Shown: positions 37,178-46,791, numbered from the stretch's first letter. The stretch: 64,000 bases of DNA from FEN-1350 sp964386005 (GCA_964386005.1 CAYLSB010000004.1:57670-121669), one strand, 5' to 3'. Notes: generated by a model not told the origin, from the letters alone. A program made the numbers and translations.

Positions 37178-38611
37178 TTATGACGCCATCGCGGCGGCGG
37201 GAACGCCCATCGGCATTTGAAATCCGAATGTGCTTCCCTTGCCCTGCGTACTGGCGACGAACACTTTGCCATTGTGGACTTTCTCAACGATCTGTTTGAC
37301 CAGACTTAAACCCAAACCGGTCCCTTTGGCCATGTTCTTATTGGCTTCCACCCGGAAGAATTTTTCAAACAGGCGGGGCAGATCGTCCGGTGGAATCCCG
37401 ACGCCGGTATCGGTGATGCTGACACGGACCCGTTGATCCGCATCGTTGACTTCGGTCTGCACCGTCACCGATCCGTTGTTCGGGGTATATTTCACGGCGT
37501 TGCTGAGTAGGTTGATGACCACCTGCGTGATCATATCCTTGTCGGCGTAGACCTGGTCGTAAATGATCGAAGCCGGCGTATGCACGGCGATATTCTTTTC
37601 CTGCGCGTAGCTGCGGATCATCTCGACGGCGTCATGAATGATCAGCGACAGACTGATGGATTGCTTATTGACTTTGATGAGGCCCGACTCGATTCGCGAA
37701 ATGTTCAGGATGTCTTCGATGAGACGATTGAGACGCTGGGCCTGGGTTTGAATGATCGAGCAGAACTGGTTGAGCGTGGCGGTATCCTTGGCCTCTCCAT
37801 CGACGAGCATCTCGGCATAGGCGTTGATCGAGGCCAGCGGCGTTTTGAGTTCATGGGATACATGGCTGACAAAATCATTTTTCATCTGCGCGATTTCCTT
37901 CTCACGCGTGATATCGTGTAACACCGCCACGACACTGACGAGGGTGCCTCCGTCGTCTGTGACACAGGAGATAATACAGTCGAAAATCAACGATTCTTTT
38001 CCCTGTTCAACGGTCAATTCATGCTTAACATGGGTCAGCCGCGAGGTTCGGCTTTTGTCCATCATCGCCAGCAATTGCGAATGCCGAATCAATTCGGAGG
38101 CCGGACGCGGCTCCCTGGGATCGAATCGGAAACCGAATAACGTCTCGGCGGCCTGGTTGGCCATAATGAGGCACTGCCCGGCATCGATAACCAATACGGC
38201 ATCGCGGATGCCGTAGATAATGGCCTGCGTATTCTGTTTTTGTTTCCGCAACAATTGACTCTGCAGCGACAGGTCCTTGTTCTGTTTGTCGATGACGTTC
38301 ATGTGTTCCGTGGCGGATCGAAACCGATCCTCGATGGCCCGAATGAGGGAATTTAGAGGACCTTCCATTCGGATCTGTTCGAGAGACCGTTTCGAATCGC
38401 ACAGAGAATCCGTTAACCATCGAAGCGAGGACTGAATCCTGAAAACGATCCCTACCGGAACGGCCGCGGACACTCCCGTCAATAAACACGCCGAGAGGGT
38501 CAGCCAACGGGGACCGTTCAGCAGGATCGACGAACAGCCGACTCCAACCCCGGTTGCCATCAGTGAAGAAGCGGTCCAGATCACCCATTTGTACGAGGGA
38601 TACAACGTCAT
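37178..38611 (-). CDS. PAS sensor histidine kinase
   Basis: 477 residues. Two N-terminal transmembrane segments (about 10-60) with almost no periplasmic loop, a helical linker, a PAS domain (GIRDAVLVIDAGQCLIMANQAAETLFGF near 130), the H-box MKNDFVSHVSHELKTPLASI near 250, N-box VINLLSNAVKYTPNNG near 368, G1 DTGVGIPPDDLPRLFEKFF and G2 GTGLGLSLVK. Resembles PhoR/WalK-type kinases. Its start overlaps the TPR lipoprotein stop as ATGA. Confidence 0.95.
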   Translation of the reverse strand: MTLYPSYKWVIWTASSLMATGVGVGCSSILLNGPRWLTLSACLLTGVSAAVPVGIVFRIQSSLRWLTDSLCDSKRSLEQIRMEGPLNSLIRAIEDRFRSATEHMNVIDKQNKDLSLQSQLLRKQKQNTQAIIYGIRDAVLVIDAGQCLIMANQAAETLFGFRFDPREPRPASELIRHSQLLAMMDKSRTSRLTHVKHELTVEQGKESLIFDCIISCVTDDGGTLVSVVAVLHDITREKEIAQMKNDFVSHVSHELKTPLASINAYAEMLVDGEAKDTATLNQFCSIIQTQAQRLNRLIEDILNISRIESGLIKVNKQSISLSLIIHDAVEMIRSYAQEKNIAVHTPASIIYDQVYADKDMITQVVINLLSNAVKYTPNNGSVTVQTEVNDADQRVRVSITDTGVGIPPDDLPRLFEKFFRVEANKNMAKGTGLGLSLVKQIVEKVHNGKVFVASTQGKGSTFGFQMPMGVPAAAMAS

Positions 38612-39813
38612 GGTTTCTCTGTCTTCGAGGCCGTGGTTTCCGATGGGGTCAGCATCGACACAAGTTTGCTGTCCGGATTGAGCGAGGCGGCGGTTTTATA
38701 CGCCGCTTCCGCTTTGTCGGTTTGACCCAACTGCTGGTAACAACGGCCCATCATCAGCCATGCGAATCCTCCGGTTTCCTTCGACGAGGTAATCCAGCGG
38801 AAAGTCTCGACCGCGCGGGCAAAATCGTTTTCCATATACTGGGCACAACCCTGCAAAGCGGTGGCCTTGTCCCAGGCGGGGCGAAGGTCCAGGGCACGTC
38901 GGGCACAAACCCCCGCACGTTTGGAATCGTGAGCGCCTAACGCCGCATAGCCCATCTTGAGCCACAGTTCCGGATTGTCACGCTGTTCCAGGATCAGTTT
39001 ATCGTAATACCGAACCGCCCTGCCGTATTGACCGCCGTTCATCGCGCACATCGCCAACATCTGAAGGCACGCGGTCTTGCGGGATCCCTCATATTTTTCC
39101 GTTACCCGGTCAAACATATCCATCGCCGCAGGCCAGTTCTCCTGGGTGATATAACAATATCCAAGGGCTTCCATGATTTCCGGGCTGTGCTCATCAAGAA
39201 CCAGAGCCCGACGATATTGTTGAATCGCGCCGGGAAGATCCCCGCTGCGGTTCCGAATACTCGCCTGGGCCACCAGAAGTTTTGACTGGCCGGGAAGAGC
39301 CCGCACTTTTTCCCCCAACAGTTTATCGGCCAAATCATACTGCCCGAGAACGGAATAGGTTTCGCTGAGGGACAGAATATATTCCAGGTTGAGAGGATCG
39401 CGCTGGAGGGCCTTGGACTGGTAGTCAACCGCCTGTTTTGGATTTTGTGCTTCGAGGGCGATCACGCCGAGCCAGGCCCATGCCTGATGCAGCGAATCCT
39501 CTTGCTCGACGGCCTTGTTCAAATACTGTCGTGCGATCCCGTTTCGCCCCTGCGAAAGCTGAATTTCACCCATAAGTAAATTCGCCTGGGCGTTGTCCGG
39601 ATCAACGGCCAGACAATGATTCAGCACCTTGAGAGCGTCATCGGGTTTGTTGTTTTCATAAAATTCCCTGGCCAGAGGAAGTTTGGCACGGGCCGTAGCG
39701 ACTTCATACCGCTGGACGGCCGCCTTTTTATTCTGGCTGAAGGAAGCGCACCCGCCGCCGATCAGGGGCAGCAGAGCCATCATCGTCAGACCCAGAAAAA
39801 ATCCATTTCGCAT
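38608..39813 (-). CDS. TPR-repeat lipoprotein of the secretion locus
   Basis: 401 residues from the ATG at 39813, with AAAGGA upstream. Lipoprotein signal (FLGLTMMALLPLIGGGC). The body is about ten TPR units, such as ALKVLNHCLAVDPDNAQANLLMGEI and AIQQYRRALVLDEHSPEIMEALGYC. Position right after the secretin suggests a pilotin-like or secretin-assembly role, as PilF/Tgl-type TPR lipoproteins have; this is inference. Confidence 0.85.
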   Translation of the reverse strand: MRNGFFLGLTMMALLPLIGGGCASFSQNKKAAVQRYEVATARAKLPLAREFYENNKPDDALKVLNHCLAVDPDNAQANLLMGEIQLSQGRNGIARQYLNKAVEQEDSLHQAWAWLGVIALEAQNPKQAVDYQSKALQRDPLNLEYILSLSETYSVLGQYDLADKLLGEKVRALPGQSKLLVAQASIRNRSGDLPGAIQQYRRALVLDEHSPEIMEALGYCYITQENWPAAMDMFDRVTEKYEGSRKTACLQMLAMCAMNGGQYGRAVRYYDKLILEQRDNPELWLKMGYAALGAHDSKRAGVCARRALDLRPAWDKATALQGCAQYMENDFARAVETFRWITSSKETGGFAWLMMGRCYQQLGQTDKAEAAYKTAASLNPDSKLVSMLTPSETTASKTEKP

Positions 39814-39898
39814 AATCCAATCCTTTCTGAAGAGACAAACGCCATACTGAATCACCTCCGGCCGAACCGATCACGATTCGACCGGAGGCGCGAATCCC

Positions 39899-41746
39899 TT
39901 ATCGCCGGAACCAAGTCTCCGAATCTTCTCTCTCGATGTTTCCGATCATGATACGTTCGATCATCTCATCATTACCGCCGTTGGCATCGCGAACGATGCG
40001 TTCACGAAGTCGGATGGCTTCCAGATACGTGGGACGCAGATGCAAGGTCCAGCAATTCAGTTCCTTCAGCGCGCCCTGGTTATCGCCGCCGGCATACAAA
40101 GCCGCCGCCTTGGCGTAACTGTCTTCCGCCATGCGCCCGACGTTGAGCCAATGCATTCGCTCGCCGGCGCCGGCCCATTTGCGCTTGACATCTTCCATAC
40201 GGGCATCGGAATTCAATTGATCCGGAGTCTGAATGATGTGGGGCGTCAATAAGACGATCACTTCCTGACGGGTTGTGGTATCCGAGGTGCTCTTCAATAA
40301 ATCTCCGAGCAACGGGATGCTGCCCAGCAACGGAACCTGCTTTTTGGTCGTATTGACCACATCGCGGAACAGACCGCCGATCACCACCGTCTGGCCGTCC
40401 TTGACAATCACATTTGTGGCCAGCTCCGCGGCGGTTTCGTTGGGCACTCCCTGCGAGTTCAGATTGCCTGAGCTATCCTTCGGATGGATATCCATGCGGA
40501 TAAATCCATCGTTTCCGATATAGGGACGGAAGGCCAGCTTGGTTCCGGTATCGAGGAATTTGACGGCTCCCTGCTGGGTACCGCCGCCGGCGGTCTCGAC
40601 ATCGCCTTCCCGATACCCCAGCTTGGTTCCGATATACACCTGACCGAGCTGTTTATTCACGGCCAGAATTTTCGGATTGGCCATGATGGTCACATCCGTG
40701 ATCTGCTCCAGAGCCGTAATGAACAGGGCGACATCACCGGTGGTGATGCCGAGACGAAGTCCGTTTCCGCCCTGCCTGGCAAATCCGGCGATTTCGAACG
40801 GTGTTCCGGCTGTCACCATTCCCTGGCCGATCTGATTGATGGGCGTGGTACCGGTTGCCCCGCGGTCAACCGTTCCGCTGTCCACATAATCCTGCGTCGC
40901 CGCCGTGCCCTGCAACGCCACTCCGGCCGCGAGATTCAAGTCAACCCCGAACTCCATTCCTTCGGTGAGGGTGGCCGCAAGAATCGTCGCCTCGATCAAC
41001 ACCTGCATCGGGCGAACATCCAGCCGAGCCAACATTTCCGTAATTTGCGAGATATTTTCCGGATAATCACAGACCACCAGGGTATCCTGGAAAGCCAGAT
41101 TATCGCCGCTGGCCTCATCGCTGATGGACTGGCCGCCGGGGACGCCGTTTTTGGCCGGCGAACTCTTGGCGATCATGCCGTCAACGCTGATATAGGCCTT
41201 GACCATTTTCTCGGCTTCTTCGGCCGTGAGATAATACAAGGTAAAGTGCCTGTATTCACGACGGCGTTTGTCGGCCTTGAGCTGTTCGAATTCCTCGGTG
41301 CTATACACCATAATGAAGTTGCCCTGTGTCTCAAAACGATGATTGGGTCCGATCAGGGCCTGCATGGCTTCTTCGAACGTCACGTCATACAGATTGGACA
41401 CCGTCACCACGCCGGTTACCCGCGGAGTGGGAACGATATTTCTCTGATACTTCAGGGACAGAAATCGCAACGCGTCGATGATGGTCATGTCTTTTTTGAA
41501 GCTTAACGTCTGAATCGACTGTCCACCGGCGGTGGTCTCAATCTGGACCTCGGAGCCGTTCGACGCGGACTCTTCCGCCCGATTCGAGCCCGTTGCGGGT
41601 TCCAGCGCCGCCGCCAGAATCCTCGGCGTGGACGCCGACGTATCGACTTGGCCGATGACCAACGTGGCCAGGCAAGCCAGGACGATACCCCACAGAATTC
41701 CGAGATTGATCAGTTTGTGTTTGCGCATTTTGTTCCGATACAACAT
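39899..41746 (-). CDS. gspD: Type II/III secretin (outer-membrane channel)
   Basis: 615 residues. Signal segment INLGILWGIVLACLATLVIG. An STN/N0-like domain at about 70-125 (MTIIDALRFLSLKYQRNIV), N1/N3-type domains with ICDYPENISQITEMLARLDVRPMQVLIEATILAATLTEGMEFGVDL (about 225-270), and the secretin domain from about 320 with NPKILAVNKQLGQVYIGTKLGY, IVKDGQTVVIGGLFRDVVNTTKKQVPLLGSIPLLGDLLKST, the last being the conserved signature. After the domain a C-terminal tail of about 110 residues (AEDSYAKAAALYAGGDNQGALKELN) looks TPR-like, an extension unlike the short S-domain of Klebsiella PulD. AAAGGGG precedes the ATG. Confidence 0.93.
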   Translation of the reverse strand: MLYRNKMRKHKLINLGILWGIVLACLATLVIGQVDTSASTPRILAAALEPATGSNRAEESASNGSEVQIETTAGGQSIQTLSFKKDMTIIDALRFLSLKYQRNIVPTPRVTGVVTVSNLYDVTFEEAMQALIGPNHRFETQGNFIMVYSTEEFEQLKADKRRREYRHFTLYYLTAEEAEKMVKAYISVDGMIAKSSPAKNGVPGGQSISDEASGDNLAFQDTLVVCDYPENISQITEMLARLDVRPMQVLIEATILAATLTEGMEFGVDLNLAAGVALQGTAATQDYVDSGTVDRGATGTTPINQIGQGMVTAGTPFEIAGFARQGGNGLRLGITTGDVALFITALEQITDVTIMANPKILAVNKQLGQVYIGTKLGYREGDVETAGGGTQQGAVKFLDTGTKLAFRPYIGNDGFIRMDIHPKDSSGNLNSQGVPNETAAELATNVIVKDGQTVVIGGLFRDVVNTTKKQVPLLGSIPLLGDLLKSTSDTTTRQEVIVLLTPHIIQTPDQLNSDARMEDVKRKWAGAGERMHWLNVGRMAEDSYAKAAALYAGGDNQGALKELNCWTLHLRPTYLEAIRLRERIVRDANGGNDEMIERIMIGNIEREDSETWFRR

Positions 41747-41758
41747 AATTTACCCCTT

Positions 41759-42409
41759 TCAATTTTCGCCGGAGTTGTCCGGCTCAGACATTTTTATCGT
41801 TTCCGAATACGATTCCCACTCCAACACAACGGCATTGGAGCGAATTTCTTTGACCGTGATCTCATACCGGTTGGCGCCCTGCCGGATCGGCAGAATGGCA
41901 CCCACCGAAAGACATTTATCCTGAAGAAACGCCTGATACCCCGTACCTTTGGCGTCGTTGACGATCGCATCCACGGAGATCTTCTTCAGCAAAGGACAAA
42001 CGATCGTATTCCATTGCTTCCTGACGGGATCATCGCCGGGGGCAACCGGCTCAACCGGATCCACGGGCGTCGGCGTTTGCCAAGGAAAAACGACCGCGTT
42101 CGGATTGGCAAAAATATTTCTGGCCAGCGTATCATGCCGTCCCTCCCGAATCGGAAGGCGGGAATACGTCAGTTGAGTCGGCGGAAGCGGGGAGAGCGTG
42201 TTCGACGGGGGCGCCGACACCTGGGTAACGTTCTTTTGCGCGGACGCCTTTGCCGGGCTTCGATGGCGGAAAACGATCCGAATCCATAAAATGGCCATGA
42301 CGACAATCAGCACGCACGCCAGGATGATTTTGCCCGGGCTGATCGGTGGCGCCGCCAGCGAATTCGTTCGCGGCGATGATAACGGTACTCGTTTGGCATC
42401 CTGTCTCAT
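41759..42409 (-). CDS. PilP/GspC-like inner-membrane connector
   Basis: 216 residues from the ATG at 42409, four bases after the pilO stop. One transmembrane helix (KIILACVLIVVMAILWIRIVF) near the N-terminus, a Pro-rich linker, and a C-terminal beta domain (VDAIVNDAKGTGYQAFLQDKCLSVGAILPIRQGANRYEITVKEIRSNAVVLEWESYS), a pattern typical of the GspC homology-region/PilP domain that contacts the secretin. Place after pilMNO and before the secretin is exactly that of pilP. Confidence 0.75.
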   Translation of the reverse strand: MRQDAKRVPLSSPRTNSLAAPPISPGKIILACVLIVVMAILWIRIVFRHRSPAKASAQKNVTQVSAPPSNTLSPLPPTQLTYSRLPIREGRHDTLARNIFANPNAVVFPWQTPTPVDPVEPVAPGDDPVRKQWNTIVCPLLKKISVDAIVNDAKGTGYQAFLQDKCLSVGAILPIRQGANRYEITVKEIRSNAVVLEWESYSETIKMSEPDNSGEN

Positions 42410-42413
42410 AGTC

Positions 42414-42971
42414 TCACACGGAATCCGAGGCGGCCACCTGATAATACACGCGGGCGGCGGCATCCAGTTTCACTTGTCCGGACAGTTCATTGTCATTGGT
42501 TAATTGGATGGTGTCGATCCGGATAAACCGATCGAGTTTTTGTATCGACCGGAAAAAATCGAACATTTGCCGATACGATCCCGAGCCCTGGATGCGAATC
42601 CGCACAACTCCAAAACGGCCGTCTTCGGATTCCCCTTCGCGTTTCACTTCCTGATTGGCCAGATTGTGTTGGCTCATTACATCGGCGATCTGCTGCCACA
42701 GCCCGGCGATTCGGATCGACCGGGGGAATTTCTGCTCAAAATCTTTTTGGACCGGCTGGAGCTGTTCGACTTGTTGACGTAGCTGGGCCATCTGCTGGAT
42801 GAACTGGTCGGTTTCAGCGCTGACGACCTGTTGCTGTTCGATGGTCTTGCGGATCGTTCTGGCCTTTTGCGTCATGGGGTAATATTGAAACAGTCCGAAT
42901 CCCACCACGATCAGCGCGGCGACCGCAAAGATGATAACCTGTTGTTTTTCAAGCCATTTCACGACATTCAT
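42414..42971 (-). CDS. pilO: PilO-like pilus assembly protein
   Basis: 185 residues. One membrane helix (VIIFAVAALIVVGFGLFQYY), a coiled coil (TIRKTIEQQQVVSAETDQFIQQMAQLRQQVEQLQ), then a ferredoxin-like domain. FFRSIQKLDRFIRIDTIQLTND is close to the PilO family ending (F-l-x-x-i-a-x-l-x-R-i-v-x-i-x-x-i). Same order pilM-N-O as in type IV pili. Confidence 0.85.
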   Translation of the reverse strand: MNVVKWLEKQQVIIFAVAALIVVGFGLFQYYPMTQKARTIRKTIEQQQVVSAETDQFIQQMAQLRQQVEQLQPVQKDFEQKFPRSIRIAGLWQQIADVMSQHNLANQEVKREGESEDGRFGVVRIRIQGSGSYRQMFDFFRSIQKLDRFIRIDTIQLTNDNELSGQVKLDAAARVYYQVAASDSV

Positions 42972-42983
42972 CCTGTCCGAGGA

Positions 42984-43634
42984 TTATTTTTTCACCGTAT
43001 AATTCGCCAGATAACAGGACACCTCGAATTCGGTGACGGGATGGCTTTTCACCTGGACGGTTTTGGAAAAACCCGGGAGAATCTGGCAGAAGTAGTTCGA
43101 GCTTTCCAGGGACGAGACCAGGCCCGCCACATCGGCGGCATCCGCGGCGATGCCGGTCAGTTTGAATCGATACCGCAGATTCGGCTCCGGAAGAACGGAT
43201 TCTTTCTCCCGTTTCCCGTCGCCCAACACGATCATCGACGGCTTATCGGTTGTTTTGTCCGCCTGAAACTTTTCCGATTGAATATCGAGGGCCTTGAGGA
43301 TCACCCGATCTCCGACCAGATAAGACAGTTCCGCCAGAACGGCGGCAAAATCAACCTTCGGGTCCACCCGGGCCAGGCATTGTTGCTGATCGGTCAATCC
43401 GCTCAGTTCCTTTTTGATCGTCTCAAATCGCGCGGTAATGGTTTCATCGGCACGGTAGGTACGCTCCCGCTGACTGGCTTCGGCGCGGCTGCGGGAGACG
43501 GACACTCCGGTGGTAAAACTCCACGCCGCCAACAGACCGAACAGACAGGCGATAATCGTATATTGCCGCCGATAACTCACCTTGCGCTGCCGGCCGGTTC
43601 GATACCATTCAGGAATGAAATCGATATCTTTCAT
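42984..43634 (-). CDS. pilN: PilN-like pilus assembly protein
   Basis: 216 residues from the ATG at 43634, with AAGGAG just inside the end of pilM. Begins MKDIDFIPEWYRTGRQRK, the D-F-i-P-e-w N-terminal peptide of PilN that docks into the PilM groove, then one helix (YTIIACLFGLLAAWSFTTGV), a coiled coil and the ferredoxin-like domain. The docking peptide makes the PilM-PilN pairing credible. Confidence 0.87.
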   Translation of the reverse strand: MKDIDFIPEWYRTGRQRKVSYRRQYTIIACLFGLLAAWSFTTGVSVSRSRAEASQRERTYRADETITARFETIKKELSGLTDQQQCLARVDPKVDFAAVLAELSYLVGDRVILKALDIQSEKFQADKTTDKPSMIVLGDGKREKESVLPEPNLRYRFKLTGIAADAADVAGLVSSLESSNYFCQILPGFSKTVQVKSHPVTEFEVSCYLANYTVKK

Positions 43635-43642
43635 AGACTCCT

Positions 43643-44746
43643 TCACTCCGTTTCCGCCAGGGCGGGTTCCATTCCGCGAATACCCAGACCGACCGCGACG
43701 GACCATTCGCACAGCGCCGCCTCATCCGCCGTGGCCAGAGGACTGTCGGCCAACTCGATTCGTCGGAACGGCTGGGCGATCCGTATTTCAACTCCCAGGT
43801 GCCGACGAAGGGCATTCAACAGGGCCGTTTCGTGCGCTTCTCCGCCCCCGAAGACCGCTTCCTGGGGCTTTTCCCCCCGGAAGGTTACCGCATAGTAACG
43901 GAAACACAGGGACACTTCCTTGGCCAAATCCTCGATCGTCCGACTCATGGAGTCGATTACGGCCTGTCGTGTGGTATGATCGATGGCATTCTCATCCGTT
44001 TGGCGCAATCGCGTCCGAAGGTGAATCGCCTCCGATAACGTGATTCCCAGTCGCGACGCCACATCCTGGTTGAGCTGATCGCCGGCGATGGGTATCTGCT
44101 TGACAAAGGAGATTTCCTGACCCCGACCGATGATGACCGTCGTCAATCGGCATCCGACCTCGACAAATACGCTGACCAGTTGCTGATCTTCCTGGCGACG
44201 ATGGGAACATTTGAAACTGCGAAACAGCGCACAGGGCACCGCATCGATCGCATCGGGTTCGAGCGACACTTTTTCCAACAGCCGCAGATGCTGCTGCAGA
44301 CTGGCCCGATCGATTCCGAAAAAAATCACTTCGTTTTTGATTTCATCGCCCTGATAGACATTGCCGGCGACCAGATAACGAATCTCATCGGCGTCGGGAT
44401 TCAGGCCGAACCGCTGGGCGACTTCATTCCGAAGAATCTCGTCGATTTGTCCGGTCTGAGCGGGATCCAGCCGCAGACTGCGAATCTTGAGACTGTCATT
44501 CGGAATTGTCGAGATCACTTTTCGATCGATGAAACGCCCGTCGCGGAGCATTTGTTCGATCGATTCGGCGATCCGATCATCTCTCTGCCGCGGATCGGCG
44601 TGAATGGCCGGATCCAATGCGACTTGCCGGGCATCGACAACATACAGACCGTCATCGGCGGTAACCCCGAATTGGAGCATGCGGACCGTGCTATGCCCGA
44701 TATCGAGGCCGATGGGTCTTACATGTTGTCGTTCGATTCCAAACAT
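43643..44746 (-). CDS. pilM: PilM-like actin-fold ATPase
   Basis: 367 residues. Actin-like fold: IGLDIGHSTVRMLQFG near residue 12 (phosphate 1), LVSVFVEVGCRLTTVIIGRGQEISFVKQIPIAGDQLNQDVASRL near 190, FGGGEAHETALLNALRRHLGVEIRIAQPF near 305 (adenosine motif). It forms a cytosolic ring that receives PilN. Its coding end overlaps the ribosome site of pilN. Confidence 0.9.
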   Translation of the reverse strand: MFGIERQHVRPIGLDIGHSTVRMLQFGVTADDGLYVVDARQVALDPAIHADPRQRDDRIAESIEQMLRDGRFIDRKVISTIPNDSLKIRSLRLDPAQTGQIDEILRNEVAQRFGLNPDADEIRYLVAGNVYQGDEIKNEVIFFGIDRASLQQHLRLLEKVSLEPDAIDAVPCALFRSFKCSHRRQEDQQLVSVFVEVGCRLTTVIIGRGQEISFVKQIPIAGDQLNQDVASRLGITLSEAIHLRTRLRQTDENAIDHTTRQAVIDSMSRTIEDLAKEVSLCFRYYAVTFRGEKPQEAVFGGGEAHETALLNALRRHLGVEIRIAQPFRRIELADSPLATADEAALCEWSVAVGLGIRGMEPALAETE

Positions 44747-44772
44747 TCGATTCCCCAGAATGGGATATGGGT

Positions 44773-45297
44773 TCAGGGAATGCTGACGTATCCGGTAACC
44801 GGCTCTACGGTAACCGTCGTGGAAAACGTTCCGGCGGTTAACGAGATTTGGCCGGCGGCCATCGCCGATGCCGTTCCCGTACCGCTGTAGGGTGTACCCA
44901 GATAATCAAAAGTGATCGAAGAGACGCCGTCGAACAAGGCCGTAAAATCGACTTGATTGGTTCGATGATCCGGAGCAAAATTCACTGTAAACGTCGAACC
45001 GGCTTTTGTCGGATGGGCGATCGTCGTTCCGGTGGCCGTCTCCTGAACCAGGTACGATTCGTTCGCCGAATCAAACACCACCGTCAAATTCATCTGTCGC
45101 GTGATGGCCAGATTCTTGACATATTCCAAATCGGCCGCGATCGTATTGGCCGCCGCCTGAAGTTGCGAATCGGCCGCCGAAGAAAACATCGGTACCGCCA
45201 GCAGCGCCGCTATCCCCAGCACGATCATCACCACCACCAATTCGATAAACGTAAATCCCCCGGCCATCCGGAGCGCCTTTCGAATCGAATTGTTCAT
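44773..45297 (-). CDS. Minor pseudopilin GspH-like
   Basis: 174 residues. Prepilin peptide ends G^FTFIELVVVMIVLGIAALL, with Gly at -1 and Glu at +5. The globular part (AANTIAADLEYVKNLAITRQMNLTVVFDS) matches the GspH/FimT family, which has the L-x-x-d-l-x-y-A-R-x-x-A-i-x-x-x-x-x-v pattern. AGGTGA precedes the ATG. First gene of the run to gspF. Confidence 0.87.
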   Translation of the reverse strand: MNNSIRKALRMAGGFTFIELVVVMIVLGIAALLAVPMFSSAADSQLQAAANTIAADLEYVKNLAITRQMNLTVVFDSANESYLVQETATGTTIAHPTKAGSTFTVNFAPDHRTNQVDFTALFDGVSSITFDYLGTPYSGTGTASAMAAGQISLTAGTFSTTVTVEPVTGYVSIP

Positions 45298-45671
45298 TCG
45301 TTCACCTTTCCTTTAACTGTCCAAGAATCCTTGTAGAATCCATGCCTCCATTTCGTCCGTTCCGTTGGAGGGCTTAATCTCATTGACCATCGAAATTTAT
45401 AGAGGGTGGATTCCCTGAGATAGCGGCTCAAAACCGGTAGGAAAACGGGACATTGGACTCGGAACAGGCGACTGGAAACATATCAATAATGGGGAATATG
45501 AAGACGGGAAAGTCCGACCAAACGTTGTGACCTGTACAATCCGAACGATCATCCGGACACGGTGTGGAACCGATTCACGATGGATGAAGAAAATCGATGA
45601 TTCGATGAAAAAAGATTATTCAAAATCCGATTCGGGTTATCGGACGTCGCGATCGCTTTTGTTCCATCCAA
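45298..45671. other. 374-base gap within the secretion locus
   Basis: Separates the minor pseudopilin run from the gspH-pilMNOP-secretin run on the same strand. It may hold a promoter for the downstream operon; I see TATAAA-like text near 45400 on the - strand but no good -35. No gene supported. Confidence 0.4.
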
Positions 45672-46184
45672 TTATTGACGTTGGATCGAGGTAATAAAAC
45701 TTCGCTTGGTTCCGCCGTCATTGACATACAGAATTTTGGCTTGTAGCTTACTCTGTGCCACCTTCACGGAATCGATCACCCTGTATCCTTCGGCGGTAAT
45801 TGAATACGTATAAGTCGTCGCGCCGGAAAAAAGGTTTGGATCGGCGGGATTGGCCGTGGGCGCTCCGGCAAACGTCAACTTCCAATAGTCTTTTCCTCCC
45901 GATTCGGAAGGTTGCGCGGCGGGCGAAGAGATGGTGGCGGGTCCATAGACAATCGCAAATGCTCGACCGTACTGCAGCGCGCATCGGGCCAGATTGTCCA
46001 TTTTCAAACGCAAGGCCAGGTTATCGCCGCAAGCCAGCTCCGCATCCGAGCGGGCGAGAAAGCCCAGCGAAAACACGGTAATCGCCATCGTGATGAATAA
46101 GACGATCAACAGCGCCCCGCCGCGGCGATTTTCGGATGCAACGCGTTGTCTGCTTTTTCGTTTCATGGGAATCTCAATAGACAT
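45672..46184 (-). CDS. PilX/GspK-like minor pilin-type membrane protein
   Basis: 170 residues with the start at 46184; alternatives at 46214 and 46166 are possible and none has a strong ribosome site. A basic lead (KRKSRQRVASENRRGGALLIVLFITMAITVFSLGFLARSDAELA) gives the R-R-G-x-A-L-l-i-v-l-f-i-t motif of PilX and GspK proteins, with no Glu5. The following domain contains AQSKLQAKILYVN near the end. GspK is usually about twice this length, so this is a short PilX-type form. It overlaps the previous gene by 11 bases. Confidence 0.7.
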   Translation of the reverse strand: MSIEIPMKRKSRQRVASENRRGGALLIVLFITMAITVFSLGFLARSDAELACGDNLALRLKMDNLARCALQYGRAFAIVYGPATISSPAAQPSESGGKDYWKLTFAGAPTANPADPNLFSGATTYTYSITAEGYRVIDSVKVAQSKLQAKILYVNDGGTKRSFITSIQRQ

Positions 46185-46791
46185 GTCCATCCGAAGCCCA
46201 AAGAGAACCGGCAATCTCGTAATGATGCGTTATCCCGTTTTCCCGCAAATCGAACGAGATACAAATCCGCCGTGTCGCGGGGGTCGCGGCATCAATCGCA
46301 ATTTGAGGATTTGTACAGGAAGGAATTACCGTTACGGCTCCGGACACCGTCGAACAAACCAAATACATATTGGTTTCGCCTCCCCCTATGATATCGTCGT
46401 TATTGTAATCGGACCATTTTTCATAAAACACAATATATCGTTTTTCTGACTCGATTGTTTTCCCATTTCCATCGGCATCCGCCCATAATTCCACCTGAGA
46501 GAGGACTCTTCTCCATATATTGAATTCCCCGGAAAAGAGCAACTCCCAGGAACCAATGCCCTGACTATCCGTCACGCGGTTACTAAACCGGATCTGATCC
46601 AGCACACGAGTTGTGGCCGTCCGCAGAACGGTCTGGGTCTCGCTCATGGACTGGGTCGCGTCGCGCGCGTTGCCGAAAGCCGAGCATAGCGTAACCGCCG
46701 CCGACAAGATGACGGCGGTAACCATCGTCGCCATCATCAGCTCAACAAAGGTGAATCCTCGGTTTCGATTGTTTGGGTTTCGGATTTGCAT
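46174..46791 (-). CDS. Minor pseudopilin, GspJ/PilW-like
   Basis: 205 residues. Prepilin signal RNRG^FTFVELMMATMVTAVILSAA, Glu at +5. The body is long and carries TRVLDQIRFSNRVTDSQG and DLRENGITHHYEIAGSLWASDGHVY, which suits the J/W type. Six bases after the previous pseudopilin gene. Confidence 0.82.
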   Translation of the reverse strand: MQIRNPNNRNRGFTFVELMMATMVTAVILSAAVTLCSAFGNARDATQSMSETQTVLRTATTRVLDQIRFSNRVTDSQGIGSWELLFSGEFNIWRRVLSQVELWADADGNGKTIESEKRYIVFYEKWSDYNNDDIIGGGETNMYLVCSTVSGAVTVIPSCTNPQIAIDAATPATRRICISFDLRENGITHHYEIAGSLWASDGHVY

